The notes below the pieces were generated by a model, which worked only from the letters and a program-made list of their open reading frames with translations, did no database searches and was not told the DNA's origin. Made by a program: the position numbers and the translations under genes. Of a stretch of 64,000 nt of DNA, positions 51,763-60,426 are shown one piece after another. Source of the stretch: JAUUZQ01 sp964538375 (GTDB taxonomy: Bacteria > Bacteroidota > Bacteroidia > Bacteroidales > GCA-2748055); NCBI GenBank assembly GCA_964538375.1, contig CAZIFQ010000008.1, positions 48,289 through 112,288 on the forward strand, written 5' to 3'. Within the stretch, counting starts at the first letter, position 1; each line of letters begins with the position of its first letter.

Positions 51763-53784
51763 ATGAAAAAGGTATTATTTGTTGCATTGAGCATTTTCCT
51801 GGTTCAATTTTCTTATTCCCAGGAAAATGGAATAATTAATAATTCAAAAAGTCCGTATGTAAAACTTAAGTCTATTGACATGGGAGACTGTATCTGGACT
51901 GAAGGATTCTGGGCAGAGAGGTTTGAAGTGGCGGAAAAAACAATGGTTCCTTATATGGGAGAACTACTTTGCGGAGAAACAGGACACGCCTTAAATAACT
52001 TTAAAATTGCTGCAGGAGAAAAGCAAGGTAATCATAAAGGAATGAGATGGCATGATGGCGATTTCTACAAATACATGGAGGCAAAAACCTATGTATATGC
52101 CCAAACCGGGGATAAAAAACACCTTGCAGAACTCGACGAATATATTCGCATTATTGCTAAGGCCCAGGATGAGGACGGGTATCTGCAGACACAAGTTCAA
52201 TTGGATCCAAAAGTCGATCGATATGAAAACAGGAAGTATCATGAAATGTATAATACCGGACATCTATTAACCAGCGCCTGTATCCACTATAGAATTACTG
52301 GACAAACAAATTTTCTTGACGTTGCAGTCAAAAATGCTGATTTGCTATGTACCTACTTCATGCCAGATGATAAGCATTATGGTCGTTTTGGATTTAACCA
52401 GACTCAAATTATGGGACTGGTGGAATTGTACAGGACGACCGGAGAAGAAAAATACCTGAAACTGGCGGAGAAATTTGTTAATAACCGTGGGAAATACAAG
52501 GTTGAGGATTATGCAACAACAAAGGGATATCCAATTGGTGATATGGTGCAGGAAAGAACCCCTCTTCGTGAATCAGAAGAAGCCGTTGGACATGCAGTTC
52601 TTGCATTATATTATTATGCGGGAGCAGCAGATATTTATGCTGAGACCGGAGAAAAAGCCCTCTTAAAAGCATTGGATAGACTCTGGGAAAATGTGACAGA
52701 TAAAAAGATGTATGTTACAGGAGCTGTGGGACAAACACATTACGGAGCATCTACGAACAGGGATTTAATACAGGAAGGTTTCATCGATGAATATATGATG
52801 CCTAATATGTCAGCATACAATGAAACTTGTGCCAACATATGTAATTCGATGTTTAGCTATAGGATGTTGGGCTTACATGGCGAATCAAAATATGCTGATA
52901 TTATGGAACTGGTGACTTTCAATAGTGGACTTTCCGGAATCAGTTTAGAAGGGAAAGACTACTATTATGCCAACCCGCTTCGCATGATCGATGGTTCTAT
53001 AGACTATGAAAAAATGGTGACAGAGTTTCCGGTACGCCAACCATATCTTGAGTGTTTCTGTTGTCCTCCCAACCTGGTTCGTACTGTAGCCAAAATCTCC
53101 GGATGGGCATACAGTAAATCAGAAAATGGAATAACTGTGAATCTTTATGGAGGAAATACACTTTCTACAACATTGCTGGATGGTTCAAAAATTGAACTGT
53201 GCCAGGTAACGCGATATCCATGGGAAGGAACCGTGAACATTACTGTAGACAAGTGCAAGAAAGACGCTTTTGATATTATGCTCCGTATACCAGAGTGGGC
53301 TGCCGGCTCAAAGATCAGTATTAATGGCACAGCTGCTGGTGTTGATGTGGAAACGGGACAGTTTGCAGTTATTAGTCGTGAATGGAAGAAGGGAGACGTA
53401 ATTTCCCTGGAAATGCCAATGGAGATAACTTTTATTGAAGGACATACTCGTATAGAAGAAGTACGCAACCAGGTTGCTATTAAGAGAGGGCCCATAGTTT
53501 ACTGTATTGAGTCTCCTGATTTACCTGCTGACACAAAGATTGTTGACGTTTACCTGGAGAGTGACACTCCCTTAACAGCAGAATTTAAAGCTGATTTTTT
53601 GGATGGCGTTACAGTTATTAAGGGAGACGTACTGCTTCGTAAAAATAATAACGAAGAAAGGATGTACCAAACGGTAAAGAAACCTGAATTCGAAAAGTAT
53701 ACGACTCAATTTGTGCCTTATTACTCCTGGAGCAACAGGGGACATGCTGAAATGACCGTGTTTATGCCCATCATCTGGAAATAA
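51763..53784 (+). CDS. GH127 family glycosidase, predicted 3,6-anhydro-galactosidase
   Basis: A 673-residue exported protein (signal peptide to about FSYSQ) covering the whole GH127 fold (DUF1680): (alpha/alpha)6 barrel about 60-430, then beta domains. The zinc and nucleophile residues fit HypBA1: E354 and C356 (YNETCAN) and C433-C434 (CFCCPPN). The 77-residue distance C356-C433 equals that of the prototype. GH127 members include beta-L-arabinofuranosidases, and GH127/GH129 enzymes of Zobellia release 3,6-anhydro-D-galactose from carrageenan oligosaccharides. The locus favours the latter activity (inference). First gene of a five-gene operon; the aldolase gene starts 10 nt after its stop. Confidence 0.9.
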   Translation: MKKVLFVALSIFLVQFSYSQENGIINNSKSPYVKLKSIDMGDCIWTEGFWAERFEVAEKTMVPYMGELLCGETGHALNNFKIAAGEKQGNHKGMRWHDGDFYKYMEAKTYVYAQTGDKKHLAELDEYIRIIAKAQDEDGYLQTQVQLDPKVDRYENRKYHEMYNTGHLLTSACIHYRITGQTNFLDVAVKNADLLCTYFMPDDKHYGRFGFNQTQIMGLVELYRTTGEEKYLKLAEKFVNNRGKYKVEDYATTKGYPIGDMVQERTPLRESEEAVGHAVLALYYYAGAADIYAETGEKALLKALDRLWENVTDKKMYVTGAVGQTHYGASTNRDLIQEGFIDEYMMPNMSAYNETCANICNSMFSYRMLGLHGESKYADIMELVTFNSGLSGISLEGKDYYYANPLRMIDGSIDYEKMVTEFPVRQPYLECFCCPPNLVRTVAKISGWAYSKSENGITVNLYGGNTLSTTLLDGSKIELCQVTRYPWEGTVNITVDKCKKDAFDIMLRIPEWAAGSKISINGTAAGVDVETGQFAVISREWKKGDVISLEMPMEITFIEGHTRIEEVRNQVAIKRGPIVYCIESPDLPADTKIVDVYLESDTPLTAEFKADFLDGVTVIKGDVLLRKNNNEERMYQTVKKPEFEKYTTQFVPYYSWSNRGHAEMTVFMPIIWK

Positions 53785-53794
53785 AATTTTCTTA

Positions 53795-54472
53795 ATGCAG
53801 CCCATTAGTCAAAAGGCCATGACGGCCGAAATTATTGATAAAATTGATGAAACCGGGATCATAGCTGTCCTGGTCATCGACAAAGTTCAAAACGCCGTTC
53901 CCTTAGCTCATGCTCTACTGGAGGGAGGTGTTGACACGATTGAACTGACCTTGCGTACAGAGGCAGCAATAAAGGCTGCAGAGGTCATTAAAAAGGAAGT
54001 TCCTGAGATCACCCTGGGTTTCGGAACAGTATTAACCACAGAGCAAGTTAAAGCAGCCGTAGGCGCTGGAGCAGACTTTGCCGTTGCCCCTGGATGTAAT
54101 CCGCGGGTAATTTCGGAAGCGATCAAGCAGGGCTTGTCTTTTGCTCCTGGAATAATGACACCTACCGATATTGAAGTGGCTGTTGAACAGGGTTGCAGGG
54201 TACTCAAATATTTTCCTGCTGAATCGTCAGGAGGGATGGCACATTTGAAAAACATGGCCTCACCTTACCAGTATCTCAATTTGAAGTTTATCCCCCTGGG
54301 AGGATGTAATATGTCAAATGTTGTTTCATACCTGGAATCTCCTTTGATCACAGCGATTGGAGGCTCCTGGTTGGCAAATCGATCATTGATACAAAACAGG
54401 AGTTGGGGTGAAATAAGTAATAATGCTAAGGCAGCCAGGGTATTGATTGAGAAAATAGGAGAAAAAGAATAA
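53795..54472 (+). CDS. KDPG/KDPGal-type aldolase
   Basis: A 225-residue class I aldolase of the Eda family. The Schiff-base Lys138 lies in VLKYFPAESSGG, the upstream Glu in GVDTIELTLRTEAA, and the barrel strand AVAPGCNPRVISEA is typical. It should split 2-keto-3-deoxy-6-phosphogalactonate (or gluconate) into pyruvate and glyceraldehyde-3-phosphate, the last step of anhydrogalactose catabolism. The kinase that makes its substrate is 30 nt downstream. Confidence 0.9.
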   Translation: MQPISQKAMTAEIIDKIDETGIIAVLVIDKVQNAVPLAHALLEGGVDTIELTLRTEAAIKAAEVIKKEVPEITLGFGTVLTTEQVKAAVGAGADFAVAPGCNPRVISEAIKQGLSFAPGIMTPTDIEVAVEQGCRVLKYFPAESSGGMAHLKNMASPYQYLNLKFIPLGGCNMSNVVSYLESPLITAIGGSWLANRSLIQNRSWGEISNNAKAARVLIEKIGEKE

Positions 54473-54502
54473 TACAACTTTAGAACATTCAATAGTAGAG
54501 AG

Positions 54503-55597
54503 ATGAAGACAATAATAACATTTGGAGAGATAATGGGCCGTCTCTGTCCCGAGAATTTTCAAAGATTTAGACAGAGTATGCCGGGAAAATTGAATATGAC
54601 ATTTGCCGGGGCTGAAGCAAATGTTGCGGCTTCCATAGCCCTTTTGGGAGGGAAGGTAAAGTTTATTTCAGCATTGCCTGATAATGAAATTACAGAGGCT
54701 TGTCTTGATGTGTTAAAGGGTATTGATGTGGATGTAAGTGGAATTAAGAAAGTAAACAAGGGCCGTTTTGGATTATATTTTGTTGAACGCGGAGCAAATC
54801 AGCGTCCGAGTCGTGTCTTATACGACCGTGATTATTCTGCAGTTTCCATGACCCCGGGAAATGCTTACAACTGGGATAAGCTAATGGCGGATGCTGGCTG
54901 GTTGCACACTACAGGCATAACTCCTTCATTATCTGAGATGGCTGCAAGTGCAACAGAAGTAGCTGTAAGAACAGCAAAAGAAAAAGGTTTAACAGTTTCC
55001 TGTGATTTGAATTTTCGTAAGAAATTATGGCAATGGAAAAATGGAACTTCAGCCTCATCGCTTGCAGAAAAAATAATGAGGACAATATTACCATATGTAG
55101 ATGTTGTAATTGCTAATGAAGAAGATGCTCATGACGTGCTGGGTATATCAGCTGATAATACTGACATTGAAGGGGGACAGCTGGATGTAGATAAATACAT
55201 TGATGTTGCAAAAGAAATTGTTAAACAGTTTCCAAATGTTAAAAAAGTAGCCATTACCTTAAGAGAAAGCTTGTCAGCGACACACAATAACTGGGGAGCA
55301 ATGTTGTATGATGCCGAATTGGATAACGCTCATTTTGCTCCCTTGAATAATAATGGGGACTATGCACCTTACGAGATAAAATCAATAGTTGACCGTGTTG
55401 GTGGAGGAGACTCCTTTGGAGCCGGACTGATTTTTGCATTAAATACTCCTAAGCTGGCTGAATTAGAAACAGCTATCAGATTTGCAGTGGCATCTTCCTG
55501 TCTGTGTCACTCCATCAATGAAGATTTCAATTATTCTTCCCGTGCTGAAGTTGAGAGTTTAATGGGAGGGTCTGCTTCAGGCCGGGTTGTTCGCTAG
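54503..55597 (+). CDS. PfkB-family 2-keto-3-deoxy-sugar-acid kinase
   Basis: A 364-residue PfkB-family kinase. The first signature region reads NMTFAGAEANVAASIALLGG. The second is VGGGDSFGAGLIFAL, with the catalytic base Asp303. The N-terminus FGEIMGRLCPENFQRFRQ resembles KdgK. It should phosphorylate 2-keto-3-deoxygalactonate/gluconate with ATP for the aldolase encoded just upstream. It is slightly longer than typical KdgK. The MFS carrier follows 49 nt downstream. Confidence 0.88.
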   Translation: MKTIITFGEIMGRLCPENFQRFRQSMPGKLNMTFAGAEANVAASIALLGGKVKFISALPDNEITEACLDVLKGIDVDVSGIKKVNKGRFGLYFVERGANQRPSRVLYDRDYSAVSMTPGNAYNWDKLMADAGWLHTTGITPSLSEMAASATEVAVRTAKEKGLTVSCDLNFRKKLWQWKNGTSASSLAEKIMRTILPYVDVVIANEEDAHDVLGISADNTDIEGGQLDVDKYIDVAKEIVKQFPNVKKVAITLRESLSATHNNWGAMLYDAELDNAHFAPLNNNGDYAPYEIKSIVDRVGGGDSFGAGLIFALNTPKLAELETAIRFAVASSCLCHSINEDFNYSSRAEVESLMGGSASGRVVR

Positions 55598-55646
55598 TAT
55601 AGCAGTATTTAAACAAACATAACTAAGCGGAGTTAAACATAAAAAC

Positions 55647-56909
55647 ATGGAAACAACAAAGACAAGTTCATTGAAGTCATCAATTGTGGTCTTTACTGCC
55701 GGGGCATTTTTCTTTTACAGTTTTATTCAGATGACGCTTTTCAGTACAGAAGCCATGAAAGAATATTTCATGAGTGCTTTGTCTATTGACTCAACAACTG
55801 TATTTGGAAATTTTGCCGGAATGTATCTTTATGGAACGGTATTGATGCTGATACCTATCGGAATTATTTTAGACAAATTTCCGGTTAGAAAGATAATAAT
55901 TTCGATGATCGGACTGGTGGTTATAAGTACGATAGGACTAACATTAACCAGCAATGTATACCTGGCCATGATATTCAGATTTTTAACCGGTGTTGCGCAC
56001 TGTGTGGCTTTTATGGCGCCATTTCGTCTTGCTCCCCGGTGGTTTCCTTCTCGTCAATTAGCATTAGTATCCGGCTTACTTGTTGCCTTTGGTGTTTTTG
56101 GTGGTTGGATATCCGGCTCGCCGATGTTAGGATTGATAAATGCCTTTGGTGGAAAAACAGCCATGTTAATCAATGGAGGATTTGGCCTGGTGATTTTGAT
56201 TCTGGCAATCGCATTTTTGAAGGATTTTCCCTCTGGATATAAAAATGAGAGCACATCTGGGGACCTGTCATTATTGAAAGGATTAAAAATTGCAGCTAAG
56301 AACAAGCAGAATTGGTTAGCTGGACTTTATATCGGTTTACTGAATTTGTCAGTATTATTGCTCGGCGCAATGTGGGGAACCACATATTTAAAAATTGTTA
56401 ATCCTGAATTCTCTGAAGCTACCTTTACCGGTATTATTGGAATGATCTTTATTGGAACAATTATTGGCTCCCCACTGAGTGGACTAATTTCCGATAAACT
56501 AAGAACCAGGAAATACACCATGATTGGAGGAGGCGTTTTGTCTTTGGGTATCATGTTATTAATTATTTTCCCCCTTTCGACAAATGCCGGATTTTTCTAT
56601 GCTTTGTTTCTCCTGCTGGGAATAATCACCGCTGCTCAAAGCATTGGTTATCCTGTTATCGCTGAATCGAATGAAGATAATGTTCTGGGTACTGCAAATG
56701 GACTGTCATCTGTTGTTCTGATGGGAATTGGAGCTATTGGACAGCCCTTGTTTGGAAAGCTGGTGGCCGTTTTTGGCGGAGGAGAGGGCAGTAGTGCGAT
56801 TCAAATGCAGGAAGCTTTTCAATCTGCTATTTGGGTGATGCCCATTGCTTTTATTGCTGCCATTGTATGTGCAATATTCTTGAAGGAAACCTTTAAGAAA
56901 GAGGTATAA
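55647..56909 (+). CDS. MFS transporter
   Basis: A 420-residue protein with about 12 hydrophobic helices. IPIGIILDKFPVRKIIISMIG carries the loop 2-3 motif of MFS proteins (G-x-x-x-D-k-f-x-x-r/k), and SGLISDKLRTRKYTMI is the equivalent motif in the second half. The central loop is short. By position between the kinase and sulfatase it probably moves a monosaccharide or sugar acid across the inner membrane (inference). Two inner-membrane carriers in one PUL, this and the RhaT-like one, suggest different substrates, such as galactose and anhydrogalactose. Confidence 0.85.
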   Translation: METTKTSSLKSSIVVFTAGAFFFYSFIQMTLFSTEAMKEYFMSALSIDSTTVFGNFAGMYLYGTVLMLIPIGIILDKFPVRKIIISMIGLVVISTIGLTLTSNVYLAMIFRFLTGVAHCVAFMAPFRLAPRWFPSRQLALVSGLLVAFGVFGGWISGSPMLGLINAFGGKTAMLINGGFGLVILILAIAFLKDFPSGYKNESTSGDLSLLKGLKIAAKNKQNWLAGLYIGLLNLSVLLLGAMWGTTYLKIVNPEFSEATFTGIIGMIFIGTIIGSPLSGLISDKLRTRKYTMIGGGVLSLGIMLLIIFPLSTNAGFFYALFLLLGIITAAQSIGYPVIAESNEDNVLGTANGLSSVVLMGIGAIGQPLFGKLVAVFGGGEGSSAIQMQEAFQSAIWVMPIAFIAAIVCAIFLKETFKKEV

Positions 56910-56946
56910 GTTATTTTTAAATTTCACAAATTAATATAAGAATATA

Positions 56947-58335
56947 ATGAGACCAGGAAAGTCGTTATTAATGTGTTCTATCCTGCCTGTATTTTCCATA
57001 TGCCCGATAATAGCACAGGTAAATACACAACCAAATATTATACTTATCCTGTCAGATGATGCCGGATATGCGGATTTTGGATTTCATGGAAGCAACGAGA
57101 TCTTAACTCCAAACCTGGATAAGTTGGCAAAGCAGGGCGTAATGTTTACACAAGGATATGTTTCAGCATCCGTATGCGGACCATCCAGGGCCGGTCTTCT
57201 AACAGGAAAGTATCAACAGAGATTTGGGTTTGAAGAAAACAATGTACCTGGATTCATGAGCAAAGTCTCAGCTAAGGATGGAGAAGAAATGGGCTTGCCT
57301 CTTGATCAAACAACAATGGCAGACCATTTGAAAACCCTGGGATATAATACTGCCTACTTTGGAAAATGGCACCTTGGTGGAGCAGACAGGTTTCATCCCA
57401 CAAAACGCGGTTTCGAAGAGTTCTATGGTTTCCGGGGTGGTGCCCGAAGTTACTTTGCCTATGAAAATCCACCACCAAGCCACCTTGATAAAATGGAACG
57501 AGGTTTTGGGAATTACAAGGAGCATGAAGGTTATTTGACTGATGTCCTTGCGGAGGAAACGAATTTTTTTATTGAAAAGAACAAGGACAATCCATTCTTT
57601 GTAGTTCTTGCATTCAACGCGGTGCATACACCCATGATGGCTACAAAAGAAGATCTGCAGGAATTCCCTGAATTGAGCGGTACAAGACAAGAATTGGCAG
57701 CGATGACCCTGGCGATGGACCGAGCTTGTGGAATGGTTTTTGACAAGCTGGATGAACTGAATCTCGATAAAAATACGCTTATTGTATTCACGAATGACAA
57801 TGGAGGGCCATCAGATAAAAATGCCTCTATAAATGATCCTTTAAGTGGCACTAAATCAAATCATCTTGAAGGGGGGATTCGGGTTCCGTTTCTTATGAAG
57901 TGGCCCGGTCATATAAAAAAGAAGTCAGAGTATTCAAACCCTATCATTACCCTTGATCTCTTACCAACTTTCTACGCTGCTGCCGGGGGTGATTCAAAAG
58001 CATTGAATGACATTGATGGTGTGGATCTCCTTCCTTATTTAAAAGGAGAAAAGAAAGAACATCCACATGAGATACTATATTGGAAAAAGGAAACCAGGGC
58101 TGTGGTTCGCCAGGGAGACTGGAAATTACTACGTTATTCTGACAGGCCCGCAGAGCTGTATGATATTTCAGAAGACATTGGTGAACACAATAATTTGGCG
58201 AGTACTTACCCCGAAAAAGTAAGGGAAATGTTCAAACTCTTATATGAGTGGGAATTGACACTGGAAAGACCAATGTGGTTATTGCACAGAAAGTATGAGA
58301 AGGTCGATGTAGATAGAATGAATCAGTACAGGTAA
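56947..58335 (+). CDS. S1 sulfatase, secreted
   Basis: A 462-residue sulfatase with a Sec signal (cleaved about PIIAQV) rather than a lipobox. NIILILSDDAGYADFGFHGS, formylglycine motif CGPSRAGLLTG (Cys77), FGKWHLGGADRFHPTKRGF and FTNDNGGPSDKNASIN are all present. The C-terminus ends RPMWLLHRKYEKVDVDRM. It is the last gene of the operon headed by GH127 and of the locus. Its closest layout in this window is the second sulfatase, with which it shares the WHxGxAxRFHP block. Sulfate position unknown. Confidence 0.88.
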   Translation: MRPGKSLLMCSILPVFSICPIIAQVNTQPNIILILSDDAGYADFGFHGSNEILTPNLDKLAKQGVMFTQGYVSASVCGPSRAGLLTGKYQQRFGFEENNVPGFMSKVSAKDGEEMGLPLDQTTMADHLKTLGYNTAYFGKWHLGGADRFHPTKRGFEEFYGFRGGARSYFAYENPPPSHLDKMERGFGNYKEHEGYLTDVLAEETNFFIEKNKDNPFFVVLAFNAVHTPMMATKEDLQEFPELSGTRQELAAMTLAMDRACGMVFDKLDELNLDKNTLIVFTNDNGGPSDKNASINDPLSGTKSNHLEGGIRVPFLMKWPGHIKKKSEYSNPIITLDLLPTFYAAAGGDSKALNDIDGVDLLPYLKGEKKEHPHEILYWKKETRAVVRQGDWKLLRYSDRPAELYDISEDIGEHNNLASTYPEKVREMFKLLYEWELTLERPMWLLHRKYEKVDVDRMNQYR

Positions 58336-58897
58336 TTTGTTCAAAACCATTCAAGCTTAAGTATTTAGAATGCGTGCAAAATCAATTAACAAACAAACCA
58401 TTGATGAAATTAATAGGAAAGTGTTATTTGGTGTTAGGTCTTAAAGTTTCAGTAACAGGAATTGAGCTGTGCAAACTCCCGGCTTCCCCTACTTTAGCGC
58501 TATTGGGACTTGATTTCTTAAAAGAACAATGTTCTGTCAACCAAATATTTCGGAGACAGGGCAATCCTAAATGTGAAACCCAGTTTGCATGTGGCTTATA
58601 AGATTCGACAGTCTCTTCCCATGGTTTTATACAATAAAAAAAACCCTGCTAAAAAGCAGGGTCTTCATTTATTTCTGTGGGGCATGGCGGAGATAAATCG
58701 AACAAATTACTCCTCCAGGATATTTATCTTTTACACAATATAGCCGGGTCTATTTCTTTCCCCCTCGAAGCAAGCTCGATTTACTCCAATTATTAGGTAC
58801 AATACTTTTAGCAAGAAGCTATTAGATCCAAGCATTGGTGAAAAATTCAATTCATATATCGTTTGATTCTGCGTGATTATTAACATATACAAAAAAA
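58336..58897. other. Gap between the PUL and the GH130 promoter
   Basis: About 560 bp without a credible gene. It contains a minus-strand terminator (58637-58664) that no minus-strand gene uses and, directly upstream of it on that strand, a tRNA-end-like stretch GTTCGATTTATCTCCGCC (58686-58703). The rest is unremarkable. Confidence 0.6.
58637..58664 (-). terminator. Orphan minus-strand rho-independent terminator
   Basis: Stem ACCCTGCT / AGCAGGGT with a 4-nt loop. The uninterrupted T-run lies on the minus strand, so it terminates leftward transcription, but no leftward gene lies before it. It may be a relic of a lost gene. Confidence 0.7.
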
Positions 58898-58928
58898 TTG
58901 GCGTATTAAACTTTAGCTACTATCTTTA
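58898..58928 (+). promoter_or_regulatory. Promoter of the GH130 gene
   Basis: TTG (58898-58900), a 20-bp spacer and TATCTTTA (58921-58928) fit the Bacteroidota promoter, 25 nt before the ATG. No PUL regulon site is present. Confidence 0.55.
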
Positions 58929-58953
58929 GAGAAATGATAAATTTAATTAGCTA

Positions 58954-60426
58954 ATGCAAGTTTCCGTAAACAGAAAGGATTTAAAATTCCTACCAGATTC
59001 CAGTAGGGTAATTGCGCGTTTTCTTTACATGGGTGATGAAAGGGCCCTAAGTGTCATACATTCTGTACTAAATATGTCTGACGAAGAGACATCTACAGCC
59101 TTAAAACAGGTACTGAGGGATTTTTCAGTGCGTCACCGGAATATTTCAAAAATTTTTGAAAAGCATTTTAATAACATTACCCATCTGTTTGCCCAGTTAA
59201 ACGTTGATCCGGAATCGCTTAATGTATCCCAAAAATTAATTATTGGTTCCTATTTTACGATGGAATATTCGATTGAAGCATCAGCAATTTTTAATCCTTC
59301 CATTGTTGAACATCCAGATCAGTCCGAAACTGGCGTAGATGAAAAAAGAGTAATCATAAGTTTCAGAGCAACAGGGGAGGGGCATATTTCATCGATAGTT
59401 TTCCGGATGGGTATTCTCGATCGGGATAACAATCTATCAATAACACCCGTAGGTAATATGCTGGAGGAGGCTGAACATATCCTGCGACATAAATACGATA
59501 AGAAATCATTTAGTTCCAAGCTGGATGAAATGAAGGATTTTCAGGGTATTATTCCATCTGGTTTAATACTGGATAAGCTAAATGATAAATTTACCTATGG
59601 CGAACTCTATAGATGCATTGAAGAGGATAAAAAGAGACCGCACCTTGCCGCCTATAAAGAGATGTTTTTTAATCAGATTATGTGGCTGGCTTCATCGCAT
59701 TACGAACTAAAATTTTCTTTAGACACAAACATATCTGAAAGAGTTATTTTTCCTGTATCCTCCAACGAAACCAATGGTATTGAAGATGCCCGTTTTGTGA
59801 AATTTACAGATGATAATGATGAAGTCATATATTATGCTACTTACACGGCTAATGACGGTAACTCGATTTTGCCTAAGCTACTGGAAACCACGGATTTTTA
59901 TCATTTTAAGATATGCCCATTGCATGGAGAAATAGCCCAGAACAAAGGAATGGCCCTGTTTCCAAGAAAAATTAATGGAAAATACGCTATGCTTTGCCGG
60001 TTGGATGGAGTTAATAACTACATCGCCTATTCTGATCAAATTACTATTTGGCGTGAAGCAAAATTGTTACAGCAACCTAAATTTCCCTGGGAATTCGTCC
60101 AAATAGGAAATTGCGGATCGCCCTTAGAAACCAGTGAGGGGTGGTTAGTACTAACACATGGGGTAGGCCAGATGCGGGAATATGTGATTGGGGCAGCTCT
60201 GTTCGATCTTGATAATCCGGAGAAAGAAATAGGAAGGCTAAAATCACCTTTATTGATGCCCAATGTGGATGAGAGAGAAGGATATGTACCCAATGTGGTT
60301 TATTCCTGCGGATCTATGACTCATAACAATGATTTGATCATACCCTACGCAGTGTCCGATTACGCATCAACTTATGCCACTGTAAATTTAAATGAACTAC
60401 TGAGCGAATTGAAAAATTCAAGATAG
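58954..60426 (+). CDS. GH130 family beta-mannoside phosphorylase or hydrolase
   Basis: A 490-residue protein. About 1-190 is a helical N-terminal extension seen in the longer GH130 proteins; about 240-490 is the five-bladed beta-propeller. ETNGIEDARFVKF contains the GxEDxR-type motif with the catalytic Asp, and YYATYTANDG and NKGMALFPRKINGKYAMLCR are family phrases. GH130 enzymes act on beta-mannosides either by phosphorolysis or, in some groups, hydrolysis; which one applies here cannot be told. Its 3' end overlaps the convergent GT4 gene by 9 nt. Neighbouring glycosyltransferases suggest an intracellular mannoside store or glycan (inference). Confidence 0.85.
   Translation: MQVSVNRKDLKFLPDSSRVIARFLYMGDERALSVIHSVLNMSDEETSTALKQVLRDFSVRHRNISKIFEKHFNNITHLFAQLNVDPESLNVSQKLIIGSYFTMEYSIEASAIFNPSIVEHPDQSETGVDEKRVIISFRATGEGHISSIVFRMGILDRDNNLSITPVGNMLEEAEHILRHKYDKKSFSSKLDEMKDFQGIIPSGLILDKLNDKFTYGELYRCIEEDKKRPHLAAYKEMFFNQIMWLASSHYELKFSLDTNISERVIFPVSSNETNGIEDARFVKFTDDNDEVIYYATYTANDGNSILPKLLETTDFYHFKICPLHGEIAQNKGMALFPRKINGKYAMLCRLDGVNNYIAYSDQITIWREAKLLQQPKFPWEFVQIGNCGSPLETSEGWLVLTHGVGQMREYVIGAALFDLDNPEKEIGRLKSPLLMPNVDEREGYVPNVVYSCGSMTHNNDLIIPYAVSDYASTYATVNLNELLSELKNSR

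Noticed and set aside
58374..58601. 75-codon plus-strand frame after the last sulfatase
   Set aside because: Composition does not look like a protein of this genome, there is no family resemblance, and it lies in an apparently decayed region.
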